Shown piece after piece: positions 46,488-55,300 of a stretch of DNA of 64,000 nt (position 1 is its first letter; each line of letters starts with the position of its first letter). This DNA is from Iphinoe sp. HA4291-MV1 (lineage in GTDB: Bacteria > Cyanobacteriota > Cyanobacteriia > Cyanobacteriales > Nostocaceae): assembly GCA_019359415.1 (NCBI GenBank), contig JAHHHH010000013.1:54052-118051 (forward strand). The letters are read 5' to 3'. The notes under the pieces are model-generated. The model had not been told where the DNA came from, ran no database searches, and worked only from the letters and a program-made list of their open reading frames with translations. The position numbers were made by a program, and so were the translations under genes.

Positions 46488-48044
46488 CTAGCCGGAAAGG
46501 TCAAATGGGGAATCTGTATCCATTGCTTGAATTTTAGCCAAAATATAGGGTTTAATCTTTTCGTACTCAGTTTTAAGTAAAGTTTTACTAAATTCCGGTT
46601 CGGCAGATGATACTAGTTTGTTGCTCATCGTCAACCAGTGATGTAACCACTGGCATTGTGTAGAGGCGATACTTGAAAGTAATACATGAACACAACGATT
46701 TGGTGTCTCTCTAGCAAAGAACAGTATCGGGTAAAAACCTGTTTGTCCTAGTAAACAAGTGATTTTTTGCGCGAAAGTTGTTTTTAGATCAAGGTAGTAT
46801 GGCAACCATTTGGCACCATATTTACGGTTATAGATAAGGGTAATCCATAGCAGTATAGGGTGAGGAGCAGTAATGAAAAGAAATTGATTATAGCGCGTAC
46901 AAACCAGACGCTTTTGAATTTCCAAATGCGGTAGCATCACCCACAAAGCAGGTAGAACCTCTCCATTGAAACGGAGGGGACTGGGAAAGACGATATCGGC
47001 GATAGGTTTATTCGGGGGCCAAGAAGCTTGCTGTGCAATTTCATCTATCAATCTAGATGATAGCGTCACTACCTGGGTTTTGTGCTCAACATCTGTTTTT
47101 GCTGGGGAAGAGACAGTAGGAAGTTCATCAATGCGTGACAAAGTTTTGCTTGTGCCATAACGCTGTTCTAGGGATGTCACAACCTTAAGGATTTCATTTA
47201 TACTTTGAGGTCGTGAGCTTGGTGCCTTGGCTAAACAACTCATGATCAAATTTTCTACATCTAGTGGTAATTGTAGATTGGGTGCAACCTCAGCAAAGGA
47301 ACGTGGTTGTTGATAGTGATGTACTTTGTACCATGCTCCAAAAGAGTGAGTGGATGCTACTAAGGGAATTTTGCCTGTAAGCATCTCAAACATCATGACT
47401 CCTAAACTATAAATATCAGCACGGTTATCTAATTCCTTACCATCCATCTGTTCGGGAGAAGAATAAGCGAGAGTACCTAAATAGTAGTTAGTGTAATTGC
47501 TATCTGAATGTAGTAACTTGGCGATACCAAAATCTAAAACTTTGACTAATTCGCCGAAACTATGGTCTTGAATGACTAGCATATTACTCGGCTTAATATC
47601 GCGGTGGATAATTGGGCATATTTTGCCGTCAACCAAGATACCATCGTGAGCACACTGTAACCCCAAGCAAATTTGACGCACCATGCTCAAAAATCTTGGG
47701 TTAGATATTTGTTGCTGGCGGATAACATTACTCAAGCTGTTTCCTTGCAGGTATTCCATAACATAGAATGGAGTATTATTCTCGTCTATGCCATAGTCCA
47801 TGACTCGAACAATGTGGATACTTTTTTGTCCAAGTAAGGCACAGGTTTTTGCTTCTTGCTCAAAGCGCTCTTGCACCCGCAGATTTTGATTTTGGGTTGA
47901 TAGCGCAAGAAACTTAACAGCAACGGGTACGCCACCCAACAAAACGTCCTTAGCACGATAAACTCTACCCATTGCTCCAGTACCAATTATTTCCTGGAGT
48001 TCGTAGCGTTTACCAAGTAAACGACCAATGTTGGGATCTGACAT
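46488..48044 (-). CDS. Serine/threonine protein kinase
   Basis: 518 residues from ATG 48044 (MSDPNIGRLLGKRYELQEII), chosen for the GGAG 12 bp upstream and the family start; earlier in-frame ATGs extend 31 codons. Hanks-type domain: P-loop GTGAMGRVYRAKD, VAVKFL lysine, IIHRDIKPSN, DFGIAK and GTLAYSSPEQMDG. After about residue 280 comes a linker and a C-terminal domain of about 180 residues without membrane span, which I do not recognise. Likely a cytosolic signalling kinase. Confidence 0.9.
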   Translation of the reverse strand: MSDPNIGRLLGKRYELQEIIGTGAMGRVYRAKDVLLGGVPVAVKFLALSTQNQNLRVQERFEQEAKTCALLGQKSIHIVRVMDYGIDENNTPFYVMEYLQGNSLSNVIRQQQISNPRFLSMVRQICLGLQCAHDGILVDGKICPIIHRDIKPSNMLVIQDHSFGELVKVLDFGIAKLLHSDSNYTNYYLGTLAYSSPEQMDGKELDNRADIYSLGVMMFEMLTGKIPLVASTHSFGAWYKVHHYQQPRSFAEVAPNLQLPLDVENLIMSCLAKAPSSRPQSINEILKVVTSLEQRYGTSKTLSRIDELPTVSSPAKTDVEHKTQVVTLSSRLIDEIAQQASWPPNKPIADIVFPSPLRFNGEVLPALWVMLPHLEIQKRLVCTRYNQFLFITAPHPILLWITLIYNRKYGAKWLPYYLDLKTTFAQKITCLLGQTGFYPILFFARETPNRCVHVLLSSIASTQCQWLHHWLTMSNKLVSSAEPEFSKTLLKTEYEKIKPYILAKIQAMDTDSPFDLSG

Positions 48045-48550
48045 AGAAGATTCGACTCCAATATTTAACAGTCTTGAGAGAACCCTGCGTAGCATACAAC
48101 TTGTCAATTGTTGTGATTTGAAAGTAGGTATAGACAAAAAATTTTAGTATATTCACTTATTTATTTGTACTATCTCATACCTTTGCTATTCATTAGTTTT
48201 CCCAAAATTGAACAGCTAAATAACGTGAGGCGTGTAAAAAATGGTGAAGAGGAGAAGTCGTTGGTAGTAGTTAATGATACTTACTCCTCCTCTAAGGCAA
48301 TATCAATTTCCCCAACTGCAAAACTGATGTCTGCAGCAGCTAGTGTTTCACCACAGGAACTTCGCCGGGTACAGAAACCGGGTTTCAAGAGAGATCGTTC
48401 AGCCTGCAAAGTTGCTTTGGCAGACTACTAGAGCGGGTGCATCGTTGATGCCATCTTCTTAAAAAAATATTTGAACAAATATTCAATTGTGCAAATACTT
48501 AGTTTTGGTTAATATTGATATTGATAACCATTGCCTCAACGATATCTGTT
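48045..48550. other. Intergenic region upstream of the metal sensor
   Basis: About 500 bp between divergent kinase and SmtB-like genes. An 88-codon open frame at 48165-48431 has weak coding character and no recognisable domain; I do not call it. The operator at 48471-48486 is listed separately. Confidence 0.4.
48471..48486 (+). promoter_or_regulatory. Candidate ArsR/SmtB operator
   Basis: TTGAACAAATATTCAA, an inverted repeat TTGAA-N6-TTCAA like known SmtB-family operators (TGAA-N6-TTCA), about 65 bp upstream of the regulator start. Suggests autoregulation. Confidence 0.6.
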
Positions 48551-48955
48551 ATGAACAAGCGTTCTGGAAAGCAAGACTTGGACTTACTTCAAAGTTCTGA
48601 CGTGCCCAAGTGTGACACTCATCTAGTGCACCTAGATAATGTACGCTCAATTGGGGCACAAATCCTGCCAATAGATCAAGCACAGCAGATGGCAGAAATC
48701 TTTGGGGTGTTGTCAGATACAAACCGTCTACGTCTTCTATCGGCTTTGGCAAACCAAGAGTTGTGTGTTTGCGATCTAGCTGCATTAACGAAAATGACAG
48801 AATCAGCCGTTTCTCATCAACTACGATTATTAAAAGTAATGCGTTTAGTTAGCTATCGTCGAGAAGGTCGTAACGTCTACTATAGCTTGGCTGACAGTCA
48901 CATCATCAACTTGTATCACTCTGTAGCAGAACTCCTGGATATATCAAATGTTTAG
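48551..48955 (+). CDS. ArsR/SmtB-family metal sensor repressor
   Basis: About 134 residues, winged helix with ALANQELCVCDLAALTKMTE and SAVSHQLRLLKVMRLVSYRR (recognition helix). The N-terminal CDTHLVHL fits an alpha-3N metal site together with C-V-C of the helix. The alpha-5 site appears degraded: DSHIINLYHS keeps D-x-H but lacks the later His/Glu of SmtB. Predicted to sense Zn(II)/Cd(II)-type ions, like AztR/BxmR. No metal exporter or metallothionein gene is adjacent. ATG 48551 chosen over 48515. Confidence 0.82.
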   Translation: MNKRSGKQDLDLLQSSDVPKCDTHLVHLDNVRSIGAQILPIDQAQQMAEIFGVLSDTNRLRLLSALANQELCVCDLAALTKMTESAVSHQLRLLKVMRLVSYRREGRNVYYSLADSHIINLYHSVAELLDISNV

Positions 48956-49146
48956 GTTTTTGCACCAAGTCTGAAAAGCTGGCGTGTTGTTGTATTCGCG
49001 GTTGAAGTTATGGAACACGCCCACAGACACTTGGTCGAGTACTAGGAAGCTCGGAGGAAACCCCTGACGCAGTCGCCAAGGGCAGGGGAAACCCCAACAC
49101 TGACTAAATTCTGAGTTCTGGGTTCTTTCATAAATATAATTAATAA

Positions 49147-49440
49147 TTACTTTTTCATTGCAAAGGCGATCGCCTCTTCCAATTGATTCTGAACCAAATT
49201 CGTCAGGATAAACACCTCTTGTACTGTTTTCCCTTGGCGTGCGATGACTTTAAAGCCACCTCGAATTGGTACAGAAACTCGTAATTGTAAATGAGGGCAA
49301 TGACCTTTCACCCGCCCAATTTCTCCTGGTGTCACGGTTTGAATTCCATCCTGCCGTATGAGACGTTCTAGGATGGGGATGAGACCACTAATGTGGGTCG
49401 AGTGATTCCAAACAAGTCTGCCCTCAGTGGATTTTGTCAT
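49147..49440 (-). CDS. DUF2103-domain protein
   Basis: About 97 residues from ATG 49440 (MTKSTEGRLVWNHSTHISGL), just 13 bp after the clpS stop; an upstream in-frame ATG at 49467 overlaps clpS. Compact domain ending in LTNLVQNQLEEAIAFAM. Function unknown. Pairing with clpS suggests co-expression. Confidence 0.78.
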   Translation of the reverse strand: MTKSTEGRLVWNHSTHISGLIPILERLIRQDGIQTVTPGEIGRVKGHCPHLQLRVSVPIRGGFKVIARQGKTVQEVFILTNLVQNQLEEAIAFAMKK

Positions 49441-49453
49441 GATTTTTACAGTG

Positions 49454-49747
49454 TTATCCTGCCTCAAGAGGAGCCATTGTCAAACCAGCTCGATATAGCT
49501 GCTGGTGGTATAATTCTGCAGGTTCTTGCGGACCGATCCAGACAATTGCTTGACCTTCGGAATGCACTTGGTTGGTGAGTTTCCAAGCGCGATCGCTATT
49601 CATACCCGGAATATACTTTACCAAACAATCGTGAACATGCTGGAAAGTATTAAAATCATCATCTAATACAATCACTTTATAATTCGGATATAGCTTGCGG
49701 GTCACTTGACTAGACCGTTCAGGAGCTATAGTTGGTGCTGTTGCCAT
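49454..49747 (-). CDS. clpS: ATP-dependent Clp protease adaptor ClpS
   Basis: Delivers N-degron substrates to ClpC/ClpA. Core: YPNYKVIVLDDDFNTFQHVH, then LVKYIPGM and AWKLTNQVHSEGQAIVWIG. The D-D-D-F-N-T-F motif forms the N-degron pocket. I place the start at ATG 49747 (MATAPTIAPERSS), giving 97 residues; ATGs at 49780 and 49795 are alternatives. Confidence 0.9.
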   Translation of the reverse strand: MATAPTIAPERSSQVTRKLYPNYKVIVLDDDFNTFQHVHDCLVKYIPGMNSDRAWKLTNQVHSEGQAIVWIGPQEPAELYHQQLYRAGLTMAPLEAG

Positions 49748-49849
49748 CCCGTAAACAGCTGCTGAATGTCTGGTAACCATAGAACACTTAGCCAAAAAGC
49801 TTTATAAAACTAAACTACAATTAACTAGTTTAACTGAATCGCCGTAAGT

Positions 49850-49886
49850 CCCCCATCTGAATTTGGTACTCCAAATCAGTGGCGGG
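49850..49886. mobile_element. Relic right-end hairpin of an IS200/IS605-group element
   Basis: CCCCCATCTGAATTTGGTAC followed by TCCAAATCAGTGGCGGG forms a hairpin that aligns with the right-end hairpin of the TnpB element at 51287-51321 (shared core TTGGTACTCCAA and CAGTG.GGG). It is diverged and not attached to any tnpB, so it may be the trace of a second related element or part of the left end. Confidence 0.5.
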
Positions 49887-50064
49887 ATATAAGGCGGGCT
49901 GCGACGATTGCATCTTTGAGTAAATCTTTCCGCAGGAAAGACCGGGAAAAGATGTATGTTAGCGGAGCGGCGCGTTAGCGCGGAGTAGCCAAATATTTTT
50001 CCTGATTTGCTTTACTAGCAAGTGTAGATAGTAGTAAGATACAAAAACAAGGAGGTGATATTGA

Positions 50065-51324
50065 GTGCTACATAAAGCCGTGCAAGTTCGTTTATACCCA
50101 TCAAAAGAGCAAGAAATACTATTAGCGCAGACATTTGGATGTTCTCGTTGGTGGTGGAATTATGCCTTGAATAAATCAATTGAAACTTACAAAGAAACAG
50201 GCAAAGGACTTGCTCAAATAGCACTCAATGCATTATTGCCCAAGCTCAAAAAAGAAAAAGATACAGAATGGTTAGCTAATTGTTATAGCCAAGTTTTACA
50301 AGCTACGACGCTCAATCTAACTACTGCATATAAAAACTTTTTTGATGGTAAAGCAAGGTTTCCTCGGTTCAAATCCAAGCATGGTAAGCAGTCAATCCAA
50401 TATCCTCAAAACGTCAAGATTGTAGATGGGAATGTCAAACTTCCCGGTAATATCGGAGTAGTCAAAGCCAAAATACATAGACCAGTTGAAGGAAAAATTA
50501 AGACTGTCACTGTCAGCAAGATTCCGTCAGGTAAATATTTTGCATCTATCCTGACTGTTAGCGAAGCGGGCGGGCAACGCCCGACAGTAGAAGGTGAAAC
50601 CCCTGCTGTTACAGAAGGTAAAATTTATGGAATTGATTTAGGATTGAAGCATTTTACTGTTGTTACTGACGGCGAAAAAGTTTCAAAGTACGACAATCCT
50701 AAGCACCTTGCCAAACACGAAAAGAACCTCAAGCGTAAACAACAGAAATTAGCACGTAAACAAAAAGGGAGTAAGTCAAGAAATAGATACAGAAAAGTTG
50801 TTGCCAAAGTATACGAACAAGTTAGCAATTCGCGGCAAGATTTTTTACATAAACTTAGTTACAAGTTGGTCAGCGATAGCCAAGCTGTCATAGTGGAGAA
50901 TCTTCATGTCAAAGGCATGGTACGTAATCATAACTTGGCAAAAGCAATATCTGATGTTGGGTGGGGAACATTCACTAATTTCTTAGCCTATAAGCTAGAG
51001 CGTAAAGGTGGGAAGTTGGTAGAGATTGATAGATGGTTCCCCAGTTCCAAGCTCTGCTCTAATTGCTTCTATCAGATGGATAAGATGCCGCTAGATGTGC
51101 GGGAATGGATTTGCCCTCACTGTGGCACTCATCACGATAGAGATGGGAACGCAGCAATAAATATTAGAGCAGAAGGTATCAGAATGCTAAAGGCGGATGG
51201 TTCAGCCGTCTCTGCTGTAGGAGGGGAGGTAAGTCCAAAAATGGGACGAAAGTCTCATTTGAGGCACTCGCTTTTGAGTACAGAAGCCCACACTGCACTT
51301 GGTACTCCAAGTCAGTGTGGGTAG
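50065..51324 (+). CDS. tnpB: TnpB RNA-guided nuclease (IS200/IS605 group), apparently intact
   Basis: 419 residues from GTG 50065 with GGAGG at 50051. N-terminal VQVRLYPSKEQEILLAQTFG helix-rich domain, RuvC-I GIDLGLKHFTV (Asp191), RuvC-II VIVENLHVKGM (Glu278), zinc finger CSNC...CPHC, and RuvC-III HHDRDGNAAINI (Asp360). All catalytic residues present. TnpB uses an RNA from the element's right end to guide cleavage beside a target motif. No TnpA transposase is adjacent, so the element depends on one elsewhere or is immobile. Confidence 0.92.
   Translation: MLHKAVQVRLYPSKEQEILLAQTFGCSRWWWNYALNKSIETYKETGKGLAQIALNALLPKLKKEKDTEWLANCYSQVLQATTLNLTTAYKNFFDGKARFPRFKSKHGKQSIQYPQNVKIVDGNVKLPGNIGVVKAKIHRPVEGKIKTVTVSKIPSGKYFASILTVSEAGGQRPTVEGETPAVTEGKIYGIDLGLKHFTVVTDGEKVSKYDNPKHLAKHEKNLKRKQQKLARKQKGSKSRNRYRKVVAKVYEQVSNSRQDFLHKLSYKLVSDSQAVIVENLHVKGMVRNHNLAKAISDVGWGTFTNFLAYKLERKGGKLVEIDRWFPSSKLCSNCFYQMDKMPLDVREWICPHCGTHHDRDGNAAINIRAEGIRMLKADGSAVSAVGGEVSPKMGRKSHLRHSLLSTEAHTALGTPSQCG
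51287..51321 (+). ncRNA. Right-end hairpin, probable scaffold end of the TnpB guide RNA
   Basis: CCCACACTGCACTTGG-TACT-CCAAGTCAGTGTGGG, a near-perfect stem overlapping the last codons of tnpB; the tnpB stop follows at once and GTTCAC closes the element. In this family the guide RNA spans the tnpB 3' end and runs into flanking DNA, so the guide would begin near 51331. Confidence 0.6.
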
Positions 51325-51418
51325 TTCACAGACACAAAGAGCGATACTTCCTTGGAAAGACGCAAGTCCCCTGCTGCCTCCCTAGGATTGTAGCAGTTAC
51401 ATAGGAGTTTGGACGGTT

Positions 51419-52339
51419 ATGAATAGTTCGTTGACCCGACCCCTAGCTGTCGTGACGGGTGCCTCTAACGGCATCCGCTACGAACTCGCCAAACAGTTCG
51501 CCCAAAATGGCTTTGATCTCCTTGTCACGGCCACCGGACCAAGCATTAACGAAGCCGCTGAAGCCTTCGAGGCTCTGGGTGCCAAGGTTGAGACGGTGCA
51601 AGCCGATCTCGCTACCGATGACGGTGTCGAAACGCTCTACAACCAGATTAAGGCAACTAACCGACCAGTGGATGCGATCGCGATCAATGCAGGTGTCGGT
51701 GTCGGTGGTGATTTTGCCCGCGAAACCGAGCTTACAGCAGTTTTCTGTAAGGTGGGCATTGCTCACCAATATCTCAAATGTCTATCACATAAGCTTTTTT
51801 GAGCAATGCCCACCCTACGATTTGTGGTCTATTCATATGAAAACCGCTGTAAAGACGAGCTCAATCTCATCAATTTGAACGTCGTGTCGTCCGTTCATCT
51901 CGCCAAACGGGTGGTGAAGGATATGGTTGAGCGTGGCAAGGGTCGAATTCTGTTCACTTCGTCAATCGCCGCTTTGATGCCCGGACCGTTTGAGGCGGTT
52001 TACTCAGCCTCCAAAGCGTTTCTGCACTCTTTCTCAGAAGGATTACGCAGCGAGTTGAAGGACACGGGCATCACCGTCACTGCGCTCATGCCTGGACCGA
52101 CCGATACCAACTTCTTCCATCGCGCAGGTATGGACGATACCAAAGTGGGCACAAGCAAGAAGGACGACCCAGCCGAGGTTGCCAAGCAGGGTTTCGAGGC
52201 CCTGATGGCAGGCAGGGATGATATCATCGCAGGTTCACTCAAGACGAAGCTTCAAGGCACCGTGAGCAAGGTCTTGCCTGATACCGTCAATGCCGAACAG
52301 CACCGCCAACTCGCTGAGCCTGGGTCAGACAACAAGTAA
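51419..52339 (+). pseudogene. Short-chain dehydrogenase interrupted in frame by element B
   Basis: First part: PLAVVTGASNGIRYELAKQF, AINAGVGVGG, ending ARETEL. Second part: KDELNLINLNVVSSVHLAKR, ILFTSSIAALMPG, AVYSASKAFLHSF (catalytic Y-x-x-x-K). A 115-bp element plus a TA duplication lies between; 117 bp is 39 codons, so the frame is kept and only one stop (TGA, 51800-51802) intervenes, with ATG three bases later at 51806. The gene is more GC-rich than its surroundings, suggesting transfer. May be inactive, or make two pieces. Confidence 0.82.
51735..51849. mobile_element. MITE-like element B (115 bp, TA target)
   Basis: Flanked by TA at 51733-51734 and 51850-51851; removing the element and one TA restores GAG CTT AAA GAC. 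Ends CAGCAGTTTTC and GAAAACCGCTG are inverted with one mismatch. Inside, GGTGGGCATTGCTCA is inverted at TGAGCAATGCCCACC (15 bp perfect). TA duplication points to the IS630/Tc1-mariner mechanism. No coding capacity of its own. Confidence 0.87.
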
Positions 52340-52407
52340 TCCGCTTTGGATCTGCCGTACTAGCCGCATAGAAAACCGTTGCAGCATAATTCAGGAGACA
52401 TAGAAGA

Positions 52408-52542
52408 ATGGTTAGTCAGTTGCAGAAGTTACCTGCCGTTGAACCGCTAGGCACACTGGAGTCAGTTGCTCACTTTGACGGCGCGATGCCGACCGGCGTG
52501 ACAGTGTCACATCAGGGGCGTATCTTCGTATTCCCAGTCTGA
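52408..52542 (+). pseudogene. MRJP/yellow-family N-terminal fragment
   Basis: ATG 52408, preceded by CAGGAGA, opens 44 codons including VEPLGTLESVAHFDGAMPTG followed by VTVSHQGRIFV, the start of bacterial major-royal-jelly-like (L-dopachrome-related) proteins, normally about 350-400 residues. It breaks into unrelated sequence with a CCCAGTCTGAGACTGGG palindrome and stops at 52540-52542. It likely formed an operon with the foreign SDR upstream. Confidence 0.65.
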
Positions 52543-52633
52543 GACTGGGAACAAGTCTGTGGGGTGTGACCCCCGATTGCCAGCAGTATCCTTATAAAAG
52601 TGAGGGACGGTCTCACTAATGACCAACGACTAA

Positions 52634-54661
52634 TTATTTCCAATCATCCCAATTTTGGTTAAAAATCGAGGTATCAGGGAAGGCGGTGGGGTTGCCATTT
52701 TGCTCCAACAACTGTTTGAGGAGTTGTAGTCGCGGTTCTGGTAAAGGCAATTTTTCTACGAGTTGGTAAGGTGCGATGCCATTTTTTAGGGCAAAAGCCG
52801 CTGTCGTTCCAGCTGCTGCACCAGCAGACCATTCAAAAGAGTGTACCCTATAAGCGGCAGCGGCGATATGACTAGTTGCAATGCTTTTACCACCTACGAG
52901 TAAATTGTCGATTTTTTGGGGAATCATCGCCCTCAGTGCAATTTGGAAAGGATAAGCTTGCCCAGCACCACGCCTTTCGCCTGCACGATCTGTATTTCCA
53001 GGCGCTTCTGGAGGGCTTTTGGTCATGCAAGGATGGAAGTCTATGGCATAGTGACCGATACCCACAGCATCAGGGAAGATTGTAGAACGAGTCCGCCGCG
53101 CTATATTTTCTGGACTCTTCTGACCTGAAAGTACCGATGCTGCTTCTAAACCTGCTAATGAAGCTTTTAAACGTCGGTACATATCTTGTGGTAATGTCTT
53201 GCGATAATACTCATCATCGTAGTTGCGACGAGAGATATCAATTTCCCAAATAGAAAAGCCTTCGGGTTGTCCCCAGCTTGGACGTCCAATGATGCGTCGT
53301 CCTTCACGCATATACGGATGTTTCGACAAGCCATACATTGTCCCCATCGGTGAATCCAGCCCCGATAAAAAGCGGTTATTTGGTTGCGGCTGCTTGACAC
53401 CATCCCCCAATTGAGAATCTGTATTCCCAGCTGTCAACCAGTAATAGTATCCCAGAGAGATTTCCTCAGCTTTTCGTAAGGCTTCTGTCCGCAGTCCGCC
53501 CATCCAGCTTCCTGGTTTCAATTGCCCAGTAGCTTGTAACTGCTGGCGGCTGTAAATGAGGTTATCGGCAGAAGTTCCCGGACGGTAATCATTACCCCAA
53601 GTCCAGTTTTGCATTGAAATGTCCCCTGGTGTGGGAGCGCTAAACTTGATACCACCAAATTCCATTGGTTGTCCTTTCGTGGGACTCCAAATACGACGGT
53701 AGCTAAAAACCAAGGGAAAACTTGCCAGACGCTTCAATTCATAGCTATAATAAGGAGCATATTGTGGATAAAATGGCGGCATTATTTGAGTTTGCGGTTC
53801 CTTGGTAGCCTCCATTGCAAAGGTGTAGGTAAAGCCTTGGGTACAGAAAGTGTCATTTTGAGTACTGGAGGAAGAAGGCTCCAAGTAAGAACGGGCATCA
53901 ATACCCAGTCGGTAGGGAACATCAGCAAGGGCGATAATCTCCCCAGTTTCTGAAGTATCTACAACATACCACTTGGGGGCATTACTGCCAGCTTTACTAT
54001 TGGTTTGCTTTGAGACGAAGCGAACAATAGTTTTGGCAAACCGAGACGAGTTTTGGTAGGTATAAGCGTCTTCGATGGTTTGAGATAAAGGAAAGGTGTT
54101 GAGAGGTGGTGCGCCTTTGGCTGGTTGATGTTGGATAGCGATCGCACTACTAATAAGTTTCCCATCGCTACTATATTCCAATTCCTTAATGACCGTGTTC
54201 GGGAACCATTGCAACTTTCCTTTGCCTTTTTTTTCGGCATCTTTGAGCATTGAAGTCAAAATTTCATGACCATCGCGGGGAAGAAAGCAGGAGTCGCTGA
54301 CCCAACACTCACCAGGATTAAGATTACCACGGTATTTGCGCTCAATGCGTTTTCGCAATTCTAAGTAACCACGAGAATAAAAGAGTTTGCGACGCTGGGT
54401 TGGTCGTTCATCAAGCGCAGCAGTTCCTTGAGCGGAGATTTGTCCTCCCAACCAATCAGTAATTTCAGTCAGGCACACTGTTTGCCCTGCCAGTATAGCT
54501 TCATAAGCCGTAGCGACACCAGACAGTCCTCCACCCACAACCAGAATATCACAATTGACTGTTTTGTCTGGTGTTTTAGGTGGTGCAGCGATAACAGCGT
54601 ACGGTGCAAAAAAAGAGACAAAAGTAGAGCAAAAAGTCAGTATAGATAGCGATCGCTTCAT
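52634..54661 (-). CDS. Exported FAD-dependent oxidoreductase
   Basis: About 675 residues from ATG 54661. Signal peptide (KRSLSILTFCSTFVSFFAPY...A), then Rossmann VNCDILVVGGGLSGVATAYE (about 37-56), and a C-terminal LVGGKSIATSHIAAAAYRVH typical of the FAD_oxidored family (PF12831-like). Probably periplasmic. Substrate unknown. An upstream in-frame ATG at 54670 is possible. Confidence 0.85.
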   Translation of the reverse strand: MKRSLSILTFCSTFVSFFAPYAVIAAPPKTPDKTVNCDILVVGGGLSGVATAYEAILAGQTVCLTEITDWLGGQISAQGTAALDERPTQRRKLFYSRGYLELRKRIERKYRGNLNPGECWVSDSCFLPRDGHEILTSMLKDAEKKGKGKLQWFPNTVIKELEYSSDGKLISSAIAIQHQPAKGAPPLNTFPLSQTIEDAYTYQNSSRFAKTIVRFVSKQTNSKAGSNAPKWYVVDTSETGEIIALADVPYRLGIDARSYLEPSSSSTQNDTFCTQGFTYTFAMEATKEPQTQIMPPFYPQYAPYYSYELKRLASFPLVFSYRRIWSPTKGQPMEFGGIKFSAPTPGDISMQNWTWGNDYRPGTSADNLIYSRQQLQATGQLKPGSWMGGLRTEALRKAEEISLGYYYWLTAGNTDSQLGDGVKQPQPNNRFLSGLDSPMGTMYGLSKHPYMREGRRIIGRPSWGQPEGFSIWEIDISRRNYDDEYYRKTLPQDMYRRLKASLAGLEAASVLSGQKSPENIARRTRSTIFPDAVGIGHYAIDFHPCMTKSPPEAPGNTDRAGERRGAGQAYPFQIALRAMIPQKIDNLLVGGKSIATSHIAAAAYRVHSFEWSAGAAAGTTAAFALKNGIAPYQLVEKLPLPEPRLQLLKQLLEQNGNPTAFPDTSIFNQNWDDWK

Positions 54662-55300
54662 TATTAACAAGATCCGTTCAACTCCTCAATCAGCTTTTAA
54701 AGCATTTTTCCCGAATTTTCTGGCGACTTTTTCTGCGACAAGACAAACAAAACCTGCATTTGCAGGTTTCTGTAGGTTTCATACCCTTAGGGACGACGCG
54801 TACGAACGTCCACATTTGACAAGTCGCAATATCGCTTTCGCCAGTTACTATAGCAGCAATTTAAGACGCTACCATTCTGAGAATGTTCTTCACATTTTAC
54901 AAATAAAAATTTATACTTCGTAATGAGTCATTCGCGATCGCTCATTCAATGACGAATGATTAACTATTTGGCAATATTTTATATCAAGATAAAAAATTTA
55001 AGTAAACTGACTTGAAAATGGGGCAATGGGCAGTGCTCGATTCCCAATGCCCAATTCCCATTTTCATGCGTTCTGGTGTTAGCGCAGCGTTAGCGACACC
55101 AGGAGCGTCGGCAGTGCGTTGGGGAGCCAGTACTGCAGGAGGGTTTCCCGACAGAGGTATCTGGCGTCCGGGTTTCCCGACAGAGGTATCTGGCGTCCGG
55201 GTTTCCCGACTTGTTCGCGCAGCGTCTCCGCGCTTGAGAAGCAACTGCCGAACCCGAAGGGTGTACGCAGTTTATGATGGCTATTTAAGAATTGAGGTCT
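54662..55300. other. Intergenic region with hairpin and repeats
   Basis: About 640 bp. AAACCTGCA/TGCAGGTTT hairpin at 54750-54769, TGGGCA-type simple repeats at 55020-55065, GCGCAGCGT-family repeats and a 29-bp tandem repeat at 55141-55210. Frames crossing these repeats are not called as genes. Confidence 0.6.
55141..55210. repeat. 29-bp tandem repeat, 2.4 copies
   Basis: Unit GGGTTTCCCGACAGAGGTAT plus CTGGCGTCC at 55141-55169 and 55170-55198, then a partial copy GGGTTTCCCGAC to 55210. Lies upstream of the nitroreductase-like gene. Confidence 0.92.

Noticed and set aside
48165-48431. 88-codon plus-strand open frame upstream of the SmtB-like gene
   Set aside because: No ribosome binding site, no recognisable domain and irregular composition; it lies in a divergent promoter region.
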